NCBI GenBank assembly: GCA_041159745.1
Contig: JBEAXP010000201.1
Span: 1-20,830, forward strand
Length of the DNA stretch: 20,830 nucleotides
Source of the DNA: Casp-actino8 sp041159745
GTDB taxonomy: Bacteria; Actinomycetota; Acidimicrobiia; Acidimicrobiales; Ilumatobacteraceae
Direction: 5' to 3'
In this document: positions 6,442 through 13,303 of the stretch, piece by piece
Layout of the letters: every line of letters begins with the position of its first letter
Numbering within the stretch: position 1 is the stretch's first letter
Position numbers and translations under genes: made by a program
The notes under the pieces: model-generated
Seen by the model: only the letters and a program-made list of their open reading frames with translations
The model's database searches: none
Told to the model about the DNA's origin: nothing

Positions 6442-7778
6442 CACTCGCTCCGACGGCGAACGCGCAACTTGATCGGGGTCGGACCGAACTCGAACGCCTC
6501 CCGGATGGAACGCTCGAGATACCGGAGATACGACTGCGGAAGCTCGCGGTTGACGAACAGGGTGAACGTGGGCGGATCGGTCGCTCCCTGCACCGCGTAC
6601 ATGACCTTGGCGCCCCCACCGGCTGGCTGACGCTGCTGAGCGTCGGAGATGACACGGTTCACGTCGCGCGTGGGAACGCGGCGGTGGTACTGCTCGATCG
6701 CGTCCTGCAGAACCGGGCGAAGTTTGTGGACCCCCTTGCCCGTGAGCGCGGAGATCTTCATGATCGGCGCCTCGTCGACGAAGTGAAGTTTGCGTTTCAC
6801 CTCGGTCTCCACGTTCTCCCGATCCTCGCCGGTGTCGACCATCTCCCATTTGTTCAACACGATCACGATCGGACAACCCGCGGCGTCGATGCGCTCGGCC
6901 AAACGTTGGTCCTGGGCCGTCACACCCTCGGTGGCGTCGATCACGAGGAACGCGATGTCGGCGTCGTCGACCGCGCGCAACGCGCGAACGAGCGAGTAGT
7001 ACTCGGCCGAATCGTCGATGCGCGACCGCCGTCGCATACCGGCCGTGTCGACGAACACGACGGGGCCGTCCTCGGTCTCCACGAGAGTGTCGATCGAGTC
7101 GCGCGTGGTTCCCGGCATGTCGTGGACGACCGAACGGTCCTCGCCCACCAGGCGATTGAACAACGTGCTCTTGCCGACGTTCGGACGACCGACCAACGCC
7201 ACTCGCGGAGGACGTTCACCATCGACTTTGGGCGTCTCGTCGAGCCAGGGCAATTCGGCGGCCATGACCTCGGGAATCCGCGCGATCACTTCGTCGAGCA
7301 GGTCTCCGGCCCGGCGACCATGCAGGGCGCTCACCGGAACCGGTTCACCGACACCGAGAGACAAGAACTCCCAACGATCGGTCTCGCGACGATCGTTGTC
7401 GGCCTTGTTGACGACGAGAAGGATCGGCACGTCGACACGTCGGAGCCAGTTGGCCACCGATTCGTCGTCGTCGGTGATCCCGACCGACCCGTCCACGACG
7501 AACAGGACGAGATCGGCCGACCGAACCGCCGCTTCCACCTGACGACTCACCTTGGCGTCGAGTTCGCTCCCCTGCGGCAACCAGCCGCCGGTGTCGACGA
7601 GAAGGAAGCGGTGACCGAGCCATTCGGCCGGTTGCTCCTTGCGATCGCGCGTGACACCCGGACGATCCTCGACGATCGCCATCTGCTCGCCCACGATGCG
7701 GTTGAACAGCGTGCTCTTCCCGACGTTCGGACGGCCGACGATGACCACCTGCGGAAGCTCGACGTCGACCTCGGTCAT
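6441..7778 (-). CDS. der: Ribosome-assembly GTPase Der (EngA)
   Basis: Double GTPase needed for maturation of the 50S ribosomal subunit. The 445-residue protein has two G domains in tandem: GRPNVGKS at 15-22 and 197-204 (P-loops), DTGG at 62-65 and DTAG at 244-247 (switch II), NKAD at 124-127 and NKWE at 309-312 (guanine specificity). A KH-like C-terminal domain fills about 345-445 and ends in basic residues (KLRVRRRSE). The ATG at 7778 overlaps the stop of the upstream DUF512 gene by 4 bases (ATGA), with GGAG 5 bases upstream. A longer open frame continues upstream but overlaps the neighbour completely. Confidence 0.96.
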   Translation of the reverse strand: MTEVDVELPQVVIVGRPNVGKSTLFNRIVGEQMAIVEDRPGVTRDRKEQPAEWLGHRFLLVDTGGWLPQGSELDAKVSRQVEAAVRSADLVLFVVDGSVGITDDDESVANWLRRVDVPILLVVNKADNDRRETDRWEFLSLGVGEPVPVSALHGRRAGDLLDEVIARIPEVMAAELPWLDETPKVDGERPPRVALVGRPNVGKSTLFNRLVGEDRSVVHDMPGTTRDSIDTLVETEDGPVVFVDTAGMRRRSRIDDSAEYYSLVRALRAVDDADIAFLVIDATEGVTAQDQRLAERIDAAGCPIVIVLNKWEMVDTGEDRENVETEVKRKLHFVDEAPIMKISALTGKGVHKLRPVLQDAIEQYHRRVPTRDVNRVISDAQQRQPAGGGAKVMYAVQGATDPPTFTLFVNRELPQSYLRYLERSIREAFEFGPTPIKLRVRRRSE

Positions 7779-9187
7779 GCCATCTCCAACGCTCGGCGCA
7801 GCGAAATGCCGTCGGTGGGGATCACTTCGACCGGCCGCGGCAGATCTTCCACGCGCCGACCATCGAGGAAGCGACCGTCGGACAAGCACACGTCGGGCAG
7901 CAAGTAGCGGTGTCCGGCCGGCTGCTCGCTGAGAACTCGAGCGAGATCGTGACCGGTCATCAAACCGGTCACCGCGGTGTTGCCGCCGAAGTACTCGTTC
8001 GCCACGGGCAACACGCGAACGTCGTCACGGCGAAGGGATTCGACGAGAGGACCGAGCACCCGAGCACCGTACTCGCCCGTGAGAATCGCCACCGGTGCAT
8101 CCCGATCGGCGCGACGGCGAATGGTGACCGAAGTCGGATCACCGCACCCGCGCAAACCGGTGTCTCCGGCGGGATTGCGTGGAGCGCGGTAGCCCTCGGC
8201 CGGCGCGCCGTCGACCCAGGCGAAGAATCCGCTCTGCGGTCCGGTCGGCTCGCTCATGCGACCCGTGAACTCCCATTCGAACGTTCGAGCCATGCCGATG
8301 CCGTCCTCGTGCATACCGAAACCCTCGTACGACTCACCGTCGGGGAAAGGCAGACCGGCCATCAAGTAGTACTCGTCGGCCGCGAAGACCTTGCGCTGGC
8401 CGAACAGATCGAGGAATCGCCTTTGCCAGGAATGAACGATCTCGACGACCGCGCGGGCCTCGGAGATGGTGTGCTCACGCATCGTCGGCTCGGGATTGAA
8501 ACGGCTGATTCCCAGCGGAACGACCGCCACATGATTCAAGTCGGGAAAGCGATCGAGAATTCCGGTCAGAGTTTCGTCGAGGATCGAACCGTCGTTCACA
8601 CCCGGGCACACGACGATCTGACCGTTGACCACGATGCCCGCGTCGAGCAGGGCACGGAGCCAACGCAGGCTCATGCCGCCCCGACGGTTCCGCAGCATCT
8701 CCGAACGAAGTTCGGGGTCGGTCGCGTGGATGCTCACGTTGAGCGGCGACAGTCCCTCGGTCACCACCCGCTCGAGATCGGCCTCGGTGAAACGAGTGAG
8801 CGTCGTGAAATTCCCGTAGAGGAAGCTCAAGCGGTAGTCGTCGTCCTTGAGGTAGAGGCTCTTGCGCATTCCGGAAGGCAGTTGGTAGATGAAGCAGAAC
8901 GGACAGTGGTTGTCGCACGTCCGAACCCGGTCGAAAACCGCGCTCGACACCTCAGCACCGAGCGGCTGACCCTCGTTCTTCGTGACCTGCACCGTGAGTT
9001 CGACGCCCTGGCGCGCCAAGTCGATTTCGACCTCGGAGGAATCGGCGAGAAGTCGCCACTCGATCACGTCACGCGGAATCGTTCCGTTGAGCGACAGCAC
9101 TTCGTCGCCGACGCGCAGGCCCGCGGTCTCGGCCGGCGAACCCGATGTGACCGCGACCACAATCGGAGACGATCGCCGCGCGGACAT
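7775..9187 (-). CDS. PDZ-like + radical-SAM-like DUF512 protein
   Basis: A 470-residue protein of the DUF512 family. A PDZ-like domain fills about 5-70 (SGSPAETAGLRVGDEVLSLNG). C91, C95 and C98 form the CxxxCxxC iron-sulfur motif (in CDNHCPFCF), followed by a radical-SAM-like core (LKDDDYRLSFLYGNF, NVSIHATDPELR) and the DUF512 region from about 270. The family is common in cyanobacteria, Firmicutes and actinobacteria, is often called an FeS oxidoreductase, and has no established reaction to my knowledge. It is translationally coupled to der. The ATG at 9187 has TAGCCT ending 7 bases upstream and no Shine-Dalgarno, so a leaderless start is predicted, divergent from ispH. Confidence 0.88.
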   Translation of the reverse strand: MSARRSSPIVVAVTSGSPAETAGLRVGDEVLSLNGTIPRDVIEWRLLADSSEVEIDLARQGVELTVQVTKNEGQPLGAEVSSAVFDRVRTCDNHCPFCFIYQLPSGMRKSLYLKDDDYRLSFLYGNFTTLTRFTEADLERVVTEGLSPLNVSIHATDPELRSEMLRNRRGGMSLRWLRALLDAGIVVNGQIVVCPGVNDGSILDETLTGILDRFPDLNHVAVVPLGISRFNPEPTMREHTISEARAVVEIVHSWQRRFLDLFGQRKVFAADEYYLMAGLPFPDGESYEGFGMHEDGIGMARTFEWEFTGRMSEPTGPQSGFFAWVDGAPAEGYRAPRNPAGDTGLRGCGDPTSVTIRRRADRDAPVAILTGEYGARVLGPLVESLRRDDVRVLPVANEYFGGNTAVTGLMTGHDLARVLSEQPAGHRYLLPDVCLSDGRFLDGRRVEDLPRPVEVIPTDGISLRRALEMA

Positions 9188-9194
9188 GCGGGTC

Positions 9195-9200
9195 AGGCTA
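9195..9200 (-). promoter_or_regulatory. -10 element of predicted leaderless promoter for the DUF512-der operon
   Basis: TAGCCT on the minus strand, 7 bases before the ATG at 9187. It faces away from the ispH promoter in a 49-base divergent intergenic region. Confidence 0.55.
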
Positions 9201-9224
9201 CCGACGGCATTCGACGGGTCGGGT

Positions 9225-9230
9225 TATCCT
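9225..9230 (+). promoter_or_regulatory. -10 element of predicted leaderless promoter for ispH
   Basis: TATCCT, 6 bases before the ATG at 9237, with no Shine-Dalgarno in between. The -35 position has only a weak match. Confidence 0.55.
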
Positions 9231-9236
9231 CACCGC

Positions 9237-10271
9237 ATGTCGGTCGATCGCGTGCTGCTCGCGGCGCCGCGCGGTTTCTGCGCCGGTGTCGAGATGGCGA
9301 TCAAGGCCTTGGCATGGATGGTTCGCAGCTTCCCCGCGCCGGTGTACTGCTACCACGAGATCGTGCACAACAAGTTGGTGGTCGAGCGATTCCAGAAACT
9401 GGGAGTCGTTTTCGTCGACGACATCACCGAGGTGCCCACCGGTCGTCCGATCATGTTGTCGGCCCACGGCTCGGCACCCGAAGTGGTCGCGGCGGCCCGC
9501 GAACGCGGTTCGGTCGTCGTCGATTCGGTGTGTCCCCTCGTCACCAAGGTTCATCACGAGGTGAAAGTGCGCGCGGGCAAGGGATTCCGCATCGTGTACG
9601 TCGGACACGAGGGACACGAAGAGGCAGTCGGCACCATGGCCGTGGCACCCGACGCGATCTCGCGTGTCGAGTCCATCGAAGAGGTCGATGCCCTCCCGGT
9701 CTTCTCCGAACCGGTGGCCCTGCTGGCCCAGACCACTCTCTCCCACCGCGATTGGGAGGGAGTCGCCGTGCGAGTGCGCGAGCGATTCCCCGACGTGTGG
9801 ACACCGGGCCGCAGCGACTTGTGTTTCGCGACGACCAATCGACAATCGGCGCTCATGTCCATGGCTCCGCGTTGCGATGCCATCGTCGTCATCGGATCGG
9901 CCAACTCGTCCAACACGCGCGCGCTCGAACGACTGGCGCGCGAAGCCGGGTGTTCGCGAGTGTTCCGGATCAATGGGGCCGACGAACTCCCCCACGACAT
10001 CACCGGCACGGTGGGAGTCACCGCAGGCGCGTCGGCTCCCGAAGAACTCGTCGACGCCGTGATCGCTCGCCTGTCTCCGATCGACGGAGTCGAAGAAGTG
10101 CGCATCACCGACGAGGACGAGTACTTCCCTCCGCCGCGCAACCTGCGCGATCTTCAATCAGCCGTCGACGTCGCGATCACCGCGATGTCGGGCGGATCAC
10201 TCGCCCATCGCCCCCGGGTCGACGATCGGTCGCTCGCCGCCAGCGACGTGCTCGCGTTTCTGGCCGTGTAG
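9237..10271 (+). CDS. ispH: 4-hydroxy-3-methylbut-2-enyl diphosphate reductase (LytB)
   Basis: Last step of the MEP isoprenoid pathway: reduces HMBPP to IPP and DMAPP with a [4Fe-4S] cluster. The 344-residue protein contains the three cluster cysteines C15 (GFCAGV), C99 (SVCPLV) and C196 (LCFATTNRQ), the substrate-binding EIVHN at 41-45, GHEGHEE at 123-129, T167 in QTT, and SSNT at 224-227. The residue after the third cysteine is Phe where Tyr is usual. The tail of about 30 residues after position 315 looks poorly conserved. The ATG at 9237 is chosen because the core begins four codons later and the -10-like TATCCT fits a leaderless start. The frame is open far upstream, but only over the antisense of the DUF512 gene. 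Confidence 0.96.
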   Translation: MSVDRVLLAAPRGFCAGVEMAIKALAWMVRSFPAPVYCYHEIVHNKLVVERFQKLGVVFVDDITEVPTGRPIMLSAHGSAPEVVAAARERGSVVVDSVCPLVTKVHHEVKVRAGKGFRIVYVGHEGHEEAVGTMAVAPDAISRVESIEEVDALPVFSEPVALLAQTTLSHRDWEGVAVRVRERFPDVWTPGRSDLCFATTNRQSALMSMAPRCDAIVVIGSANSSNTRALERLAREAGCSRVFRINGADELPHDITGTVGVTAGASAPEELVDAVIARLSPIDGVEEVRITDEDEYFPPPRNLRDLQSAVDVAITAMSGGSLAHRPRVDDRSLAASDVLAFLAV

Positions 10272-10284
10272 CCACGCCATCTGG

Positions 10285-10290
10285 CAATCT
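10285..10290 (+). promoter_or_regulatory. Weak -10-like element before the CopD-like gene
   Basis: CAATCT, 6 bases before the ATG at 10297. It keeps the key A2 and T6 of a -10 element but not T1, so the gene may have its own leaderless start as well as being read through from ispH. Confidence 0.3.
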
Positions 10291-10296
10291 GTTCGC

Positions 10297-10707
10297 ATGC
10301 TCTCCCCCACCGCCGACACCATCCGATTGTTCCTGCACGTCCTGGCCGCCTCGGTGTGGGTCGGAGGCCAGATCGTGCTGGGCGGACTCGTCCCGCGCCT
10401 TCGCGCGGCTTTCCCCGAGAGCACCAAGGTCGCCGCACAAGCCTTCGGCCGTATCGCCTGGCCGGCGTTCGTCGTGGTTGTGGCCACCGGGATCTGGAGC
10501 ATCGTCGACATCGGTGTCAGCGACACGACCACCGACTATCAGGTCACGATCTTCGTGCACGTTCTGCTGGCCGCACTCACGGGCGTGAGCGCCGCTGTTC
10601 ATTCGCTCGGCCGCAGCAAACTCGCCCTCGCTCTGGGCGGAGCACTCGGCCTCGTGACGGCTCTCGCCGCCTTGTTCACCGGACTGCTGCTGCAGTCCGG
10701 ATCGTGA
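10297..10707 (+). CDS. Four-helix integral membrane protein, CopD-like
   Basis: A 136-residue, very hydrophobic protein with four probable membrane helices (about 8-28, 50-70, 83-103, 110-132). The first helix has LHVLAASVWVGGQIVLGG and the third has a matching histidine (FVHVLLAAL). This His pattern is seen in CopD/YozB-type membrane proteins and might bind heme or copper, but that is inference. It begins 25 bases after the ispH stop and ends 3 bases from the convergent acyl-CoA dehydrogenase stop. No copper-resistance genes are nearby, so a copper role is not supported by context. Confidence 0.75.
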   Translation: MLSPTADTIRLFLHVLAASVWVGGQIVLGGLVPRLRAAFPESTKVAAQAFGRIAWPAFVVVVATGIWSIVDIGVSDTTTDYQVTIFVHVLLAALTGVSAAVHSLGRSKLALALGGALGLVTALAALFTGLLLQSGS

Positions 10708-10710
10708 CGC

Positions 10711-11907
10711 TCAGTTCCGAGGAACCTTGCTCCACGCGACGTCGCGGTCGACTCGCACGTCACCGGGCAGGCCCAACACGCGCTCGCCCAGGATGTTGCG
10801 CATCACTTCGCTCGTGCCGCCCTCGATCGAGTTGGCCCGACTGCGCAGGAACGCCTTCTGCGGAGTTTCGTTGCCCATCGCGTGCTCCGGGCGAATCTTC
10901 TCGAATCCACCCGGGAACAGCATTCCCTCGGCGCCGAGCAGCGACACCGTGAACGAATAGATGTCCTTGTGGAGTTCGGCCATCGCCAACTTGGCGATCG
11001 AACCCTCCGGACCCGGATCGCCCATCTTGCGCATCTGCGACGCGCGAATGTTGGTGAGGCGCAACAACTCGGCGCGGGTCCAGAGCGACATCAACTCGTC
11101 CTTGGTGGCCGGGTTGTGCGGTGCGGAGTTCTTGAACGCCTTGACCGCATCGCGGATGGGCCCGGAGCCCTTGGCCGGAATCGCTCCGCCGATCGACACG
11201 CGCTCGTTCATGAGCGTCGTCAGCGACACGCGCCAACCATCGCCGACGTTGCCGAGCATCTCGTCGTGGGAGATGCGCACATCGGTGAAGTACACCTCGT
11301 TGAACTCGGCTTCGCCGGTGATCTGGTAGAGCGGTCGCACTTCCACGCCGGGCGCCTGCATGTCGACGACGAACGCGGTGAGTCCGGCGTGCTTCACGGC
11401 CTCGGGGTCGGTGCGGACGATGAGGAGACCCCAACGCGACAGGTGCGCGAGCGTCGTCCAGACCTTCTGGCCGTTGACGATCCACTCACCGCCATCGCGA
11501 ACACCCTTGGCTGACAGACCGGCGAAGTCGGAACCCGAGCCCGGCTCGGAGAACAGCTGACACCAGACCTCTTCGCCGGTGAACAGCGGGCGCAGGTAAC
11601 GCTTCTTCTGAGCATCGCTGCCCCACACCGCAACCGTCGGACCGCACATGCCGTGACCGATCGGGTTGCGACCCACCGGGTTCGGAGCACCGGCGGCGAA
11701 CAGACGCTCGTTGATGGTGCGCTGCAGTTTGGGATTGAGGCCCAAGCCGCCTTGTCCCTCGGCGAAGTGCACCCAGGCCAAGCCCTTGTCGTACTGCGCC
11801 CCGAGGAAAGTGACCGGGTCGGTCTTGGTGGGCGGGAACTCGGCGAGGAGTTCGTCGATCAGCGTGTTGACGCGGACTTCTTCGGCGGTCTGTACGGCGG
11901 TGCTCAT
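10711..11907 (-). CDS. Acyl-CoA dehydrogenase (FadE-like)
   Basis: FAD-dependent alpha,beta-oxidation of an acyl-CoA thioester. The 398-residue protein has the usual three-domain fold: helical N-terminus, the middle beta domain with QLFSEPGSGSDFAG at 117-130 and WIVNGQKVWTT at 142-152 (FAD contacts), and the C-terminal helical domain with NSIEGGTSEVMRNILGERVLG at 359-379. E362 in this last motif is the likely catalytic base, in the position used by medium-chain enzymes. The shape resembles mycobacterial FadE enzymes, some of which act on steroid side chains, but the substrate is not readable. It is a single gene, convergent with the CopD-like gene, with its own promoter (TAGTTT ending 7 bases before the ATG). 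Confidence 0.93.
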   Translation of the reverse strand: MSTAVQTAEEVRVNTLIDELLAEFPPTKTDPVTFLGAQYDKGLAWVHFAEGQGGLGLNPKLQRTINERLFAAGAPNPVGRNPIGHGMCGPTVAVWGSDAQKKRYLRPLFTGEEVWCQLFSEPGSGSDFAGLSAKGVRDGGEWIVNGQKVWTTLAHLSRWGLLIVRTDPEAVKHAGLTAFVVDMQAPGVEVRPLYQITGEAEFNEVYFTDVRISHDEMLGNVGDGWRVSLTTLMNERVSIGGAIPAKGSGPIRDAVKAFKNSAPHNPATKDELMSLWTRAELLRLTNIRASQMRKMGDPGPEGSIAKLAMAELHKDIYSFTVSLLGAEGMLFPGGFEKIRPEHAMGNETPQKAFLRSRANSIEGGTSEVMRNILGERVLGLPGDVRVDRDVAWSKVPRN

Positions 11908-11914
11908 GAGCGAA

Positions 11915-11945
11915 AAACTAGCGACGGTCGGCCGACCGGGATCAA
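11915..11945 (-). promoter_or_regulatory. Promoter of the acyl-CoA dehydrogenase gene, leaderless type
   Basis: The -10 TAGTTT (11915-11920) lies 7 bases before the ATG at 11907. A -35-like TTGATC (11940-11945) is 19 bases further upstream. It is the only promoter in the window with a recognisable -35 hexamer, and its spacer contains a perfect 14-base palindrome. Confidence 0.5.
11925..11938. promoter_or_regulatory. 14-base perfect palindrome in a promoter spacer (operator, or terminator hairpin)
   Basis: CGGTCGGCCGACCG is fully self-complementary and lies between the -35-like and -10 elements of the acyl-CoA dehydrogenase gene, a usual place for a TetR-type operator. It could instead fold as a 5-base stem with a GGCC loop. 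Followed by TCGCTAGTTTTT on the minus strand, that would make a weak terminator for the flavin-reductase-like gene upstream. The sequence does not decide between the two. Confidence 0.45.
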
Positions 11946-11958
11946 CCGGGGCGGTGTG

Positions 11959-12540
11959 TCACTCGTCGGCCGAGTCGTCGTCGGCCGAGTCGACCGAGAA
12001 GCCGGCCGCCGCCAGCCGAGCCAGCAGTTCGTCGCGCACGGACACCCCGGCCTCGCGGGCCTTGTCCCCGGCCACCCGCCAACCCAGACGACTCGAATAG
12101 GTCAGCGGAGCCTCGCGAAGTCGATGGCCCTGCACCGACTCCACCCGAGCGAAGACGAGTTCGTGGTCGATCATCGTCTTGGTCTCGAACACCGAACAAT
12201 CGAGCCAGGCGATCGCGTTCGACACCACCGGAAGGTCGTGCCAGGTCTCCAGGAACTCGGTCGCGATGTAGTGGAACTTGCGACCGGGGTACGAGAAGTA
12301 CTGGCCGACCGCCACCTGATCGCCGGCCAGGACGGAGACCGAGAACCGCCCCGAATCGCGAATCAGCGGATACGTGTCGTGCCGCGGCGAGACGGACGCC
12401 ATCACGACCGGCTCGGCGAAACTCACCTGCGACACCCAATGGCTGCAGTAGGCCCGTTGGATGCCCCCGGCCGACGCGCCCACCACTTGAACCCCGTGCA
12501 TCATCTGGCCGAGGCACCGCTTGATGGTCTGATCGATCAT
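11959..12540 (-). CDS. Flavin reductase-like FMN-binding split-barrel protein
   Basis: A 193-residue protein with the flavin-reductase-like pattern (PF01613 type): an early SHWVSQVSFAEPVVMASVSPRHDT (34-56), a strand-turn FSVSVLAGDQ (66-75), FHYIATEFLETWHDLPVV, and AWLDCSVFETKTMIDHELVFARV, the usual dimer/FMN-site region. The last 25 residues are acidic (DSADDDSADE). Relatives reduce FMN/FAD for two-component monooxygenases or act alone; which applies is unknown, although LLM-class enzymes lie 6 kb away. The ATG at 12540 is 17 bases after the SirB1-like stop, so the two genes probably share a message. A weak -10-like CACACT (12547-12552) ends 6 bases upstream. A much longer open frame in this phase runs over the neighbour and is rejected. 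Confidence 0.82.
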   Translation of the reverse strand: MIDQTIKRCLGQMMHGVQVVGASAGGIQRAYCSHWVSQVSFAEPVVMASVSPRHDTYPLIRDSGRFSVSVLAGDQVAVGQYFSYPGRKFHYIATEFLETWHDLPVVSNAIAWLDCSVFETKTMIDHELVFARVESVQGHRLREAPLTYSSRLGWRVAGDKAREAGVSVRDELLARLAAAGFSVDSADDDSADE

Positions 12541-12557
12541 TCGATCAGTGTGGCACC

Positions 12558-13271
12558 TCAGTTGAGCGGTGCGGCCAAGCGGAACCGTTCGCCCGACTCG
12601 CTGTCGCCCACCCCGGGAAGAATCGATCGCAGAGTCATCACCCGGGCCAACGCGCGGACCGCCGACAGATCCCCTGATCGAGCCGAGTAGATCGCCTTGA
12701 GGTTGTTGAGCATTCGCTCGAGCAGGGCCAGATTCGACATCGGAGCGAACGACGCTTCGGGGATCGCCACCGTGCGGCCGGCCAATCGGGACACGAGTGC
12801 GCGACAGCCGGCACGATCGAGAACTCGACCCCGGTCGAACGGATCGAAGAAGCGGTCGATTCGACCTCCTTCGAATTCGCCGACCACGACATGAGCCGGC
12901 AGACCGACACCAGCCAGCGGAACTCCGAGTCGAGCACCCACTTCGATCATGACGACCGACAGTGTGATCGGGATTCCCCGGCCCGATTGCAGGACCCGAT
13001 CGAGGAACGAATTGGCCGGGTCGTAGTACGAGTCGGTGTTGCCGCGGAAGAGTCCCTCGCCGCCGAACAGGAACTCGGCGATACCCGATGCGGTCGGCGT
13101 GGGAACCGACCCGGCCAGGTCGTCGAGAGTCGCGAGTTGGTCGATCACGTCGAACGACAACGGTCCGGCCGTTTCCTGGACGCCCCACGACATCACCAGC
13201 GCCGCTTCGCCCACCGAGAAAGAGGGAGCAGCCACGATCCGGGCGAACTCCTCGACCGCGAACGACTCCAC
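12558..13271 (-). CDS. SirB1-like transglutaminase-fold protein
   Basis: A 237-residue protein with the SirB1/transglutaminase-like core: NSFLDRVLQSGRGIPITLSVVMIEVGARLGVPLAGVGLPAHVVVG at about 87-131, then DRFFDPFDRGRVL at 139-151, which is typical of this family. The family's helical tail follows with LLERMLNNLKAIY. There is no catalytic cysteine of classic transglutaminases in the core, as is usual here, so an enzymatic role is doubtful. The GTG start at 13271 is supported by TACCCT ending 7 bases upstream (13279-13284) and the lack of any better in-frame start. It is divergent from the acyl-CoA synthetase gene, with 32 bases between the two starts. Confidence 0.85.
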   Translation of the reverse strand: MESFAVEEFARIVAAPSFSVGEAALVMSWGVQETAGPLSFDVIDQLATLDDLAGSVPTPTASGIAEFLFGGEGLFRGNTDSYYDPANSFLDRVLQSGRGIPITLSVVMIEVGARLGVPLAGVGLPAHVVVGEFEGGRIDRFFDPFDRGRVLDRAGCRALVSRLAGRTVAIPEASFAPMSNLALLERMLNNLKAIYSARSGDLSAVRALARVMTLRSILPGVGDSESGERFRLAAPLN

Positions 13272-13278
13272 GCATTCG

Positions 13279-13284
13279 AGGGTA
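13279..13284 (-). promoter_or_regulatory. -10 element of predicted leaderless promoter for the SirB1-like gene
   Basis: TACCCT on the minus strand, 7 bases before the GTG at 13271. It stands back to back with the plus-strand element 6 bases away. Confidence 0.55.
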
Positions 13285-13290
13285 GGCCAC

Positions 13291-13296
13291 TACTCT
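13291..13296 (+). promoter_or_regulatory. -10 element of predicted leaderless promoter for the acyl-CoA synthetase
   Basis: TACTCT, 7 bases before the ATG at 13304, with no Shine-Dalgarno between. A short inverted repeat (GTAG-GCCA-CTAC, 13282-13293) lies across the centre of the divergent pair. Confidence 0.55.
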
Positions 13297-13303
13297 GCGA
13301 CCC

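Noticed and set aside
7910..10588. Very long plus-strand open frame (about 890 codons) across the DUF512 gene, ispH and the CopD-like gene.
   Set aside because: It is the non-coding phase opposite or beside recognisable genes; its translation is Arg/His/Gly-rich with no domain, as expected for G+C-rich DNA lacking stops.
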